From assembly GCA_027563935.2 (NCBI GenBank), contig CM050450.1, forward strand, positions 5,997,957 through 6,061,956: 64,000 nt of DNA, read 5' to 3'. Of this stretch, positions 35,767 through 46,200 are shown piece after piece. Within the stretch, counting starts at the first letter, position 1. Each line of letters starts with the position of its first letter. The position numbers were made by a program, and so were the translations under genes. This DNA comes from Costus lasius (Eukaryota > Streptophyta > Magnoliopsida > Zingiberales > Costaceae). The notes beneath the pieces were generated by a model. The model did not search any database. It worked only from the letters and a program-made list of their open reading frames with translations, and was not told the origin of the DNA.

Positions 35767-37598
35767 ATGGCTGATCAATTTAACCACCCAACTGTTCTCC
35801 AGAAAATTGGTGGCCAATTCCATTTTGGTTCTGGACTTTCACAAGATATGCAGTCTGTCAATTATAACTTCAACAGGCATTGTGTGCACGAAAGGCACTT
35901 TTCCACTGGACACTACAACAATCCTATCCTTCAAAATCCTGTGATGCCTGCATGCAGAGCTAGTTATGATCTATCTATGGTGTCATCTGTATCTCCTATC
36001 CTTGTCAATGCACCTTCAGAGAAAGGATTTGCTGGTTTTGCAATAGATTTTCTTATGGGTGGAGTATCTGCTGCAGTCTCCAAAACTGCTGCTGCCCCCA
36101 TTGAGCGTGTTAAACTTCTTATCCAGAATCAGGATGAGATGATAAAGACTGGCCGTCTTTCTGAACCTTACAAGGGTATAACAGATTGCTTCAAACGAAC
36201 AATCCAGGATGAAGGTGTTTTGTCTCTGTGGAGGGGGAACACTGCTAATGTCATACGTTATTTCCCAACTCAGGTAATTTGTATACTCTTTTTAATCGCT
36301 TTCTAAATGTTCATAATACTGAAGGTGAATTTCAAGATTATAGACAAAGGATCCATCGTTTGTACTTAGTTGATTCAGTTATCATCTAACCTACCATTCC
36401 TATATGCTTGTGCCTAACCATTTTCCCGCCAGGAACAACACCTGACCAGTTCGATTAGCTGTTGCCCACTTCATATTTTTGTGTACCATTTATAAGCATC
36501 AGTGTGGTTTCCAACTCTGTTCTTCTCTTTTTCCAGCATTTTTATTTGTTGATGTACGAATAACATAGGATTCACTCCCATGTGCATGAGATATAACATG
36601 TCATTTACTTTTTGCCTCTTGTTTTCATTTGTTTTGCATTCTTTTTCATGATTGAACTCCCTCGTAAGTAGATCGTTCCAGGCATATTTCCTATTTTCTT
36701 AATAGATCTTACATAAGGTAGTATCTATTCACCTAATGCCTTCCGTTAAGCTGGACTCATGTATCCAGACTTGCTTCCCTTGCAACTTCCCAGGCTCTAA
36801 ACTTCGCTTTCAAGGATTACTTCAAAAGAATGTTCAATTTCAAGAAAGACAGAGACGGCTACTGGAAATGGTTTGCTGGAAATCTTGCATCTGGTGGTGC
36901 TGCCGGTGCTTCTTCTCTTCTTTTCGTCTACTCTCTGGATTATGCTCGAACTCGATTGGCAAATGATGCGAAAGCAGCTAAAAAGGGCGGGGAAAGACAA
37001 TTCAACGGCCTTGTTGATGTTTACAGGAAAACTTTGCAGTCTGACGGCATCGCTGGCCTTTACCGTGGATTTAACATATCATGTGTTGGAATTATTGTAT
37101 ACCGTGGTCTTTACTTTGGGATGTACGATTCATTGAAGCCAGTGGTTCTTACAGGAAAATTACAGGTACGTTTATTTTTCAACTCGTATAACTACAGTAA
37201 ACGTCAGTTGTCTGACATCTTGAATGAGAACTGGATCCTAACTAGCAATCTGTGCTCCATGTGATCTGAATTTAGCGTTATTCTCTGTTGGATGAATTCA
37301 GGATAGCTTCTTTGCTAGCTTTGCCCTCGGTTGGGTCATCACCAATGGGGCTGGACTTGCATCATACCCTATCGATACTGTTCGCAGAAGAATGATGATG
37401 ACCTCCGGAGAGGCTGTCAAGTACAAGAGCTCCTTTGATGCCTTCTCCCAGATTCTGAAGAACGAGGGTGCGAAATCTTTATTCAAGGGTGCAGGCGCCA
37501 ACATTCTCCGTGCCATTGCTGGTGCCGGTGTGCTCGCTGGGTACGATAAGCTGCAGCTCATAGTTCTCGGCAAGAAATATGGCTCTGGTGGAGCTTAG
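35767..37598 (+). CDS. mitochondrial ADP/ATP carrier (adenine nucleotide translocator)
   Basis: Three exons, 35767-36273, 36794-37165 and 37302-37598, all phase 0, giving 391 aa. It swaps cytosolic ADP for matrix ATP across the inner mitochondrial membrane. The N-terminal ~80 residues are a plant-type extension containing a [18 protein letters not shown] stretch, removed or used for import in plant carriers. Three carrier repeats follow, each with its PxD/ExxK/R-type signature: PIERVK 111-116, SLDYARTR 216-223 and PIDTVR 316-321. The nucleotide-carrier hallmark RRRMMM is at 321-326. The protein is complete and shows no odd residues. The first two signatures are followed by the expected Gly-rich helices. 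Confidence 0.96.
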
Positions 37599-38202
37599 GT
37601 GGCAATTATGCCGCCATCTTTGATCGAATGATGACGAAAACAAATTTGAGTTTCTATAATCGTTTGCATTTTTTCGTTTGGTTCGAAATTTTATTGTTTT
37701 GGGGACTCCAACGAATTTTGCAGTAATGTATCTCTAAGATTTGTTCTTTACGTGATATTTTCCAATTTCCAACGCCAATTTTACTGATAATAATAGGGAT
37801 TTCCATTCCTGTCTTTCACTTGCTTCACTGCATTGTTTCGCAATGATGCGCGATGGTTCGTTTCTGTTCTAAATTATGTTGCCTTTTTTTATGAAGTATG
37901 ATTAATTGATGGATTTATTCACTTCACTGTATTTTTCCAACGAGGTTTCGTTGTAGTTCTTATGATATCTTATATAATTAATTGTAAAGCACTTTATTTC
38001 TGGGGATTTCGTTAGCGTCTCCTCAAATTCGTACGAAGTCAACTGACACCGTTGACTCCTTTGAAATCATAGCTTGTCGTTGTGCCTGCATCGTCGCACT
38101 TCTAGCCTAGATGATGCCTATCTTGTTTGGAGCTTATAAGTATTATCATTCACATCCGGTCGTCAAATTGGAGCTATATATATTTCAATTAGTAAACGAG
38201 AT
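37599..38202. other. 3' flank of the ADP/ATP carrier gene
   Basis: Probable 3' UTR followed by AT-rich spacer up to the hAT insertion. No other gene seen. Confidence 0.4.
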
Positions 38203-38210
38203 ACTCTGAT
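38203..38210. repeat. 8-bp target-site duplication, left
   Basis: ACTCTGAT, repeated exactly at 39957-39964 on the other side of the hAT element. Confidence 0.9.
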
Positions 38211-38550
38211 TAGAGGTAGCCAACGGGCCAGCCCGGCATGACACGAGTCGGGCACGGCACGGTGGGCGGCCCGTGGCCCGGCTCGGGTCATGCTGGGCCG
38301 AGGGTTCGTGGCCCGTGGGCCGGGCCGGGCACGACCCACAGGCGTGCCGGGCCAGGCACGGCACGGACCCGGGCCGGGCACGGTACGGCACGACATGAAC
38401 ATGCATTTTTACCTAAATGCCCTCATAATAGTTATAAAAATTTTAAAAGTTAGAGATATAATTGTCTTTATGGTATAAAATTACCATTTTAGCCCCTTTT
38501 AATAATTAAAAATAGGGTATAAATATGTAATTATACACCCAATTCATCCC

Positions 38551-38557
38551 TATAAAT
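38551..38557 (+). promoter_or_regulatory. TATA box inside the hAT element
   Basis: TATAAAT followed by a pyrimidine-rich CCCCCCAACCCTCTC tract, about 310 bp before the RING ORF start. It may be the element's own promoter. Confidence 0.4.
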
Positions 38558-38742
38558 TGACCCCCCAACCCTCTCATTTCTTCACACAAGTTTCCAACTA
38601 TCTTTGGAATGATTTTTCATTCTCTCTTAATACTCTCTTAATCTCTTTTCTAAGTCTTGAGTTACAATTAGTTTCTTAATTGAACTCAAACTTAAGCTTC
38701 TTTTTAGCCATCAAGAATTCAATGCTCTCTTGGTCTAGACTA

Positions 38743-38875
38743 GTCATTTTTTTCTATGCCTCGTGCTCACCACGTGACTAGACGTGGAGAAGATCAAGTA
38801 AGTATTAAATTAATTTACTTTTATAATATAATTATCACGTGGTGAGCACGAGCATGAGACATAGAGAAAAATGAC
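38743..38875. repeat. inverted repeat overlapping the RING ORF start, copy 2
   Basis: The arm at 38743-38777 is complementary to 38835-38875 with a loop of about 57 bp. The right arm runs into ATGAC, the first codons of the ORF at 38871. Confidence 0.8.
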
Positions 38876-39407
38876 AGATAATAGAAGAGTGAAGATAATT
38901 ATCATTATGCCAAATTCTCAACGTTCAATCTTCCTTACATCTACCTTAAATTTCTTCAATGCTGATCAATGGAGAATCACTATTTTAAGTATTATCGAAC
39001 GTGTTAGTCAACTTATACGAATTGATGTATTCAGGTTTGAAGAACACTTTATCTACTTATCTGATCATGCAAGACAAGAATTTTTGGCTTCTCCCTCTCC
39101 TTCTGGGGTTGAGATTGAGATAGAGGTTGATGACTTTGAAATAAGTGATAGTGAGGAGGATAGTGATAATATCAACGATGAGCCGGAGCAATATATCGAA
39201 ACAAACCAAGCACAAGAGTCACTTGAGTTTTTTATTATTGAAGAAGGAGGTAGAGCTGAAAACATGGAGTGCGCAATATGCATAGAAAAGATGGAGCACG
39301 GAGCGCAAGTATGCTTAACACAATGCTCGCATATCTTCCATAGTAGCTGCTTGCGTAGTTGGCTACGGGTCAATTGTGTATGCCCATTATGTCGACAATT
39401 GATTTAA
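38871..39407 (+). CDS. RING-H2 finger protein encoded inside hAT-type element (copy 2, intact finger)
   Basis: 178 codons, ATG at 38871. The C-terminal RING-H2 finger is complete with spacing C-x2-C-x14-C-x1-H-x2-H-x2-C-x10-C-x2-C: C134, C137, C152, H154, H157, C160, C171 and C174, and the E2-contacting Trp-type residue W164. RING-H2 proteins act as E3 ubiquitin ligases. The N-terminal ~80 residues have no recognisable domain; residues about 85-115 are acidic. No signal peptide or membrane helix is evident. It lies where a transposase gene would be expected and is the only sizeable ORF of the element. It may be a host RING gene captured by the transposon or a long-standing accessory gene of this hAT family. 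The finger being intact here but broken in copy 1 shows that at least one copy could have been active. Confidence 0.7.
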   Translation: MTDNRRVKIIIIMPNSQRSIFLTSTLNFFNADQWRITILSIIERVSQLIRIDVFRFEEHFIYLSDHARQEFLASPSPSGVEIEIEVDDFEISDSEEDSDNINDEPEQYIETNQAQESLEFFIIEEGGRAENMECAICIEKMEHGAQVCLTQCSHIFHSSCLRSWLRVNCVCPLCRQLI

Positions 39408-39956
39408 GCTTAAATGTATAATTTATGAATATGAAATTTAATCGAGTTGGTTTTAACTTTAGTCATGTGTTGTTAGTATTGTTAATAAATAAATTAATAT
39501 TAATTTAATAAAATATATTAAAATTAAAATTATATATGTTTAAAATAAAATAATTAATTAAATAATAATTAAATATTTTTTTAAAAAAATTATGCAAAAT
39601 ACATAATTCTCAATTTCTTATTTTATTAATATTTTATTTAATTTAATGAAGCAGGCCAAAGTCGGCCTGTGGGCCACATTCGAGTCGTGCCTGGCACGGC
39701 CCACTGGGCCGACCATAGCCCGCGGGCCAGTTTCAGCCCGCGTGCCGAATCTAGCCCACGTGCTGGATCCGGACCCGGCCAAAAACTGAGCCGTGCCTGG
39801 GCCGGCACGCCTAAACGTGCCGCGGGCCGTGCCGGGCCCAGGCATTTTTCAGTCGTGCCGTGCCCGGCACGGCACGGTTACAATCGGGCCGTGGCTGGCA
39901 CAGCCCGCCAGAAGTCGGGCCGAGGCGGGCCCAGGCACGGCCCATGGCCACCTCTA

Positions 39957-39964
39957 ACTCTGAT
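39957..39964. repeat. 8-bp target-site duplication, right
   Basis: ACTCTGAT, identical to 38203-38210. Confidence 0.9.
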
Positions 39965-42900
39965 TGAATTAAGCCAATCCTTTTATATTTGGGGCTTACC
40001 GTTTAGGTTGGGTTAGATCTTATCTTTGGACATGTTTAACACAGTAGCTCGAATTAATTTAATCAGATATCGGAAGGTACTAATTTAAGGCATATTGACT
40101 GTATCTGGCGCCGCCTCGTGGACTCTAGCCCGACTAGTCGCTTTTGAATCATCTCTGCTCGCAGGTAGGCATTATTAACTACATTTTGCAGGCTGGGCAT
40201 TTGATTTGACAACGTTTTATGAAGCAGTAGAAAAAAAAAATACTATAATGAATTCTTAGGCACTACCCCTGGGAATCTTAGATAATATAAAGTTTTTTAG
40301 GAATCTATATAAAACTTTTTATCTCTCTATAATTATGAATCTTAAAGCCAGATAACCAGCATTGCTTCAAGATTCACCCTTTGAAATAGATGTGAAAGAA
40401 GAATCCTTGGTTATGCATAACCCTATCTAAGAATTTTTCTCTGCTCGTCAACTGTACACCACGCAGGTTGTAAGATCTGCATAGTTTCAATTTGGGATCT
40501 GAAGGGATTGATTTTAAATTTTAAAAAATATTTTTATTCTTTCACGATTCTTCTGTAACAATCAAACGACGTACCGATTTAGTATTGTGTAGGCAAACTT
40601 ATGATATGAGAAAAAAAAAAGAGATTTGAGACTAGGCACCAACATGGTGAGAAAGGATTAACAACCCTTAATATATGAAATTTTAATAATATTCTCAATA
40701 ATAAACTGCAATATGTCTTACACTAAAAAATTTGTCAGTAAGATATTCAAATGGTAATAGGGTTCATATTAGATCCAAAGAGAGGTAAGCATTCGGTAGA
40801 TTTAATTGGATCCAAAGGAACTGAAAATTGAGCTGTCTACATACTCGGAAAGATTGCACATATATGTCATCTGCGTAGTACTGCTGATGCAATCTGGTAT
40901 TCATCTTTCCTCAAAATATTTCATTTACATAAACTAGAAGTTAGTGAAGCTTCAGATGTCTGATGTTGAAAACCTTAGTAGAAAACAAGCATTGAAAACG
41001 CCTATCATCATTTGGATCTACCACTAAATAAATTACAAAACGCCCTAAAAGAAACTAATCATTCTTATATGAGCACATCAGTAAAAAGAAGAAACCACAG
41101 AAGCGCTCTTTTTCCAGCTTTTCGAGTGTTAGGCCAACTCGATGCTACTGAACTGTCTGCAGCAAGAGCAAAAGCATATTATTTCTTATCACAAGGGACC
41201 TTTGAAGGATAAAAAAAAATCAGAACAGTTATGGAAAACGAATTAACATAAACCACCTAGAAGCAACTGTAGGTTTTAATTATGGAAAGAAAATCTATGT
41301 TCGCCTGTCTATAAGGCAATGATACAAGAAATAGAAAGCAACGTGGTAGTCAATAAAACAATGATGGATGAAATTTAAGACAAAATAATAATAATAATAT
41401 ACTTATACAATTCCACTGTGTGCAATTACTCAGATTAGTGATACTAAAGACTGGGAAACATTTCCTTTCACTGAAATCATGTTTATTCAGTCTAGGGAGT
41501 TGACTGAAGTAGGTTATGAATCACCCCATAAAGAACTCATCTTAGTACAATTTAGTACAATGCATATACATCATGATGTTTCCAGGATAAGCAGAGATAG
41601 GGAAAGTTTAATACTTATTAATGTATGCAAAATTACAAACTACCCCTCCAGCTAAAACCTATAGGTAGGAACAGCCGAAAACTTTGTCAATTACACCCAG
41701 CCAAAAGAGTTTCCAGTCAAATAAAAAGTGACATCTGAAAGAAAATACCGCCTGCAAGATGCAAGAATGGAGAAGAGCACGACAGAAACCAGTTTTCTGC
41801 ATAGACAAATACAAGGTTGGCCAGTAACCCCTAAAACAAAGATTTGGGTTGCAGAAAGGACCACGAGTCCATCCTCAGTGATTTACGGTTATGCATGAAG
41901 AAAAGCAAGCAAACGATGCTATTCCAGGAGAGGAAGATGAAGAGGGAGAAGGGCGCATGCTGTTTTCTGCTTCCAACCTTACACTTGTAATGCACCATCA
42001 ACCACCCTTGTTGCATCTGTTTCAACACTTTAATACCTAGCATTCTACGTATCTAATAGAATTTCGCATAGAGAAGAGAGAAGAAATGGAGTGGTGACTT
42101 GAATACCAAGAGTAATCCTGTCACTGAATCTAAACAAAGCATAAACAATAGGAAAAAAGGAAAACATAGTTAAGTGGTCTACAGTTTGAAAAAATATATA
42201 CATAGATAACCCAGGAGGCAACTAGACGTACGAACCCACTAAAATTATCTAATTTCTCGTTGCATTGTTAACTAGGAAACAATTGTGCCACATCTCCATG
42301 GACCAAACCCATAGTCCATGGGTCATAGAGCCACGAACTGGATAATTATGGTGGGAACAAATAAAGGCGTTTGCCAACGCATGGTTTTGAAAAAGAAAAC
42401 AATATGAATACAGAATTAATTACGCAATCATCTTACAAGATCAAAACATGATACCAATTCTTTTCATATTACAATGTAATTCTTGAATACAAATAAAACA
42501 ATCAATCCGTGCTGTTCTACCGTGCAAAATATAAAAACACTCTTGCAAAATCAATATTTATGCAATTCTAGGACTATCATACTTCAGGATTGAAGTCTCA
42601 CATGTTTCTTAATTACTTTTAATTCAAATCATTAACAATGCACAAAAAGTATTCAATGCCAAAAGAAACAAAATTAAATGTGTAATATACCAAGAGCCAC
42701 GTGAATCTACTTTCACAATAAAAAAAATGATATTGTGACTTCTATAACATAACTTAAAATATAACAGAACCTGTTCAACACATGATGGTGTCCAACACAT
42801 GATGGTGTCGGTAGGAAAAAGTGCAGGTTTTAAAGTCTTCGACCCGAACCTGGTAATACAAATTAAAAGGTTCCTAGTACAAGAATGGAATTTAAGGGAG

Positions 42901-43243
42901 TAACTCATATTGTCTTAATATGATGAATAAAACATATGCAATATCAAAAGTAACCGTAGAAAATTTTACTGAAAATTTATGTTATAAAATTTACTTCGGC
43001 AACCATAGATAAGAAACTCCTAGTAATTAGATACTACCATCACCATTAGCAAGCAAGTCATCCATATCCATAAGAGTATTACAGATAAAAGCTCCCATCA
43101 AGAAGGTTCAATGAAATGACAGTTGAACAGAACGCTAGCTACTAGCCATCATAACCTCAAATCAGAAAACAGAAAAGAAAATATAGAGACAGGCAATATA
43201 TCAAAAGGAATGGAAGACCCAGAGGGATAGATCGACTAACCAG
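39965..43243. other. spacer downstream of the SWIB gene
   Basis: No gene recognised; frames are short and unlike known proteins. The part just below 43244 would hold the 3' UTR of the minus-strand SWIB gene. Confidence 0.4.
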
Positions 43244-46200
43244 TTACTGAGTTGTATTACACGATTTCTTGAATAAATTGTTAGCCAACATGTCAGATAT
43301 CCTCGCAACAGGAAGGTTCTCACATCCAAATAGTTCTTGCAGCTTGGTATCACATACAATGGACGTACCTGATGGATCCTGTAATAAATTAAAGCAGAAA
43401 TCGTCAGATTATGAAGACATGTTTGTAAAAAAGACATATCAGATAAGGAGCACGTGACAAATTTGACTAGGTAAAAACTAATTTACTAAAATTTTAGGGA
43501 AAAAGAGTAAGAGTTATCATAAAAAGCTTATAGTAAGGCTTTATGCTAAGTAGCCGCAACTGCATGACAACACAAAAGAAAATGTGATTGAGAACTATGA
43601 GAAAAATTGAATGCACAATTAAGATGGCCTGATAAATAAATAAAGTTAAAAAATTGGTAGGCATCTTGAATTGAAAGAAAAATTAATAGAACAAGATGCG
43701 TACATGAAGAGTTGAATCATCACGTGCTCTTAAATTAAATGAGAATGGGATGGACTTGAGAATTATCAGAGATGAAAGGAAAAGAAGCGTCTCTGTGAGC
43801 TAGCAATTATTATAGGATCAAATGAGAGAAGCAAACAAGATATTGTGGATGTGTTCAGAATGGGAGAGACTCTTGCAGCATAAATTGAGTGCCTTTGGTA
43901 CCAAGTCATGAGATAAAATTACAACAATTAAATTAGTCAAGACAAGTATGAGACAGCATAGAACCTAGAACACAAAATGACAAAAATGAAGGAGAAAGAA
44001 AATTTTGCATGAAACATAGCCTGTCTTTATGGGTTTCCTTGCTTGCCTTATAGTGTTCAGGTTGAAGAGTTGATATGTTTCCTTAATCAAAATAAGAGCA
44101 CGTGAACAACATCTAAAAAGAAAAAGAAATGACTAGACATTATCACTAAAAAAAGTAATTACAAGTCTACAACTACTAAGCCAAATTGTTACCTTTACTA
44201 CTTAGCAATATAACTATTAATGATGGACAATTTGGGTAAAACAACTTGCAAATTAATCAAATTCAACACTGCCCCCTCATGTTAGGCCATAAATATCATT
44301 ATCCCAAAAAAAAATTTGTTAAGATATGTGTTAGATTATATATATTTATTTTATGTGATTTCCTTTATATTATTAGATAGCTTATGATTTAAATAGAGTT
44401 AACATACCCTCCAGATATGCATTATGATTTCTTAGATTAGATGAGGCCGACAAGGCAACAACAGAACATCTGTAGTAGAACCAAAATTCTTCTATGGGCC
44501 TCCCACATCAAAAGTTCTGAAATTGGATACTGAACCCAAAAAAGACCATAGATATCAAAACCCAACAAAGAATCTACATGAAGGCAGAGGTATAAAGAAC
44601 ATTATGGCTCTGATACCATGACAAAAAGGAAGCGGGAATGTATCTTGCACAAAAGATAGCATGCCCTTGTGGATTCGCTAGCCTGGCTTTTCTTATAATA
44701 TTCCTAAATATACAACATAAAGAAAGAATATATAGGATCCGTCATCCAACACTGGACCTTAGCTAGTATCCAATTTTGGACCCGTTAAATAAGAAAGCTC
44801 ATACATGAGACAGAAAAGAAAGAAATTATCAAGACATTTTCACTAAATCAATTAAAACAAGATGATTTCCTTAACACATCTAAGCTATATGTATAGACTT
44901 TGGATAATAACAGGAAACAACTAAATCATTTAAATTAAGATGTTTCCTAACACATCTAAGCTATACGTATAGACTTTAGATAATAACACGAAACAAATAC
45001 CCAGAAAAGAATGACAGGAAAAATAAAAGTAAATCATTTAAATAAGATGATTTTCTTGGCACATGTAAGCTATATGCATAGATTTTAAATAATAACTCAA
45101 AAACAATTACCTACAAACAGATGTTATGGTAAGCACTCACTAACACAACTTGGTAAACACCTGCTATAACACATGACATGATAAATACCCATTAATATAC
45201 AACTACCACTATAGTAACTGAATATCAGTTTACATCACTAAAAAACAAAAAGAATATATACAGAATATCCAAGGGTGAAAAGTTTGATTTATATCCAAAA
45301 GCATCGGTCAAGTAAAATCCAAATAAGTCATCTGGGAATGAAACAAGTGGCTATGAACATCTCACAGATATGTTTGATGTTGAATATCCAAAGAGAAAGA
45401 TTTCTTTTTTTCCATAACATCATTTCAAGTGTTATTGGAAATTGATAAATTTTGGCCAATACTGGATGATAAAGTATTATAGCTGGACTTTGATAATTCA
45501 TAATCAGTTTGGAAGACATCAAAGCCAAAAAAAGGTAGAAGAGAAAAATCAAAAGAAAGAAATGAAAGAGAATGAAAAGAATCTACATTGCCTAGGCTTA
45601 GCTAGGAAAGTATATTTAGATGCAGTTTATGAGTACTTTGGCATTTTTAAAATCAATCTTCAAAAGAACCTTCCTATTTGCTTACTAAGAGTGACTAGGA
45701 AAGGCAAAATTTTAGACCCAAATAGTTTAGAATGATATTTTTCCACGCAAAATTTAGTCTCCAAAGTCCAAAGTGCTTGTGTATTTAAATGCACACAAAT
45801 GCAATCCTAAACTCACCCTGAGATGTAGCTTAGGCATACACCGGGGATGGTGGCATGCACCATAAATCAAACTACTCCAATAAGCAAGAGGCCAGCACAT
45901 TACGCTAAAAGAATATGTGATTAATGAAACAACATTAATTGATCGTAGAATATAAATTTAGCATGCAGGATACCATGAGGCTTTATAGGAAAAATATTCA
46001 AGGGAATGAAATGGAGGTCAATACTAAACCAAATTAAACACTAACAAATTTTAGATGGATTACAACAAGGATTTAATAAAAAACCAACAAATGCAGTTTT
46101 TACAATAGTACAAATTACTTCCGACCCATTGGATTTAATACAGTTTTTACAATAGAATATTAATTTAGCATGCAGGATACCATGAGGGTTTATAGGAAAA

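Larger units (their letters stand above)
38211..39956 (+). mobile_element. complete hAT-type element carrying a RING-H2 ORF, copy 2
   Basis: 1746 bp between perfect 8-bp duplications ACTCTGAT. The left end TAGAGGTAGCCAACGGGCC pairs with the right end, read in reverse as TAGAGGTGGCCATGGGCC. Both subterminal regions (38211-38400 and about 39650-39956) are dense in GGGCCGGGCACGGC words in both orientations, as seen in many plant hAT families where they are thought to bind transposase. Inside: an AT-rich leader with a TATA box at 38551-38557, an inverted repeat, the 178-codon RING-H2 ORF and an AT-rich 3' region. No BED finger, hAT catalytic domain or dimerisation domain is present, so it must be moved by a transposase supplied elsewhere. 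The exact duplications suggest a fairly recent insertion. Confidence 0.9.
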
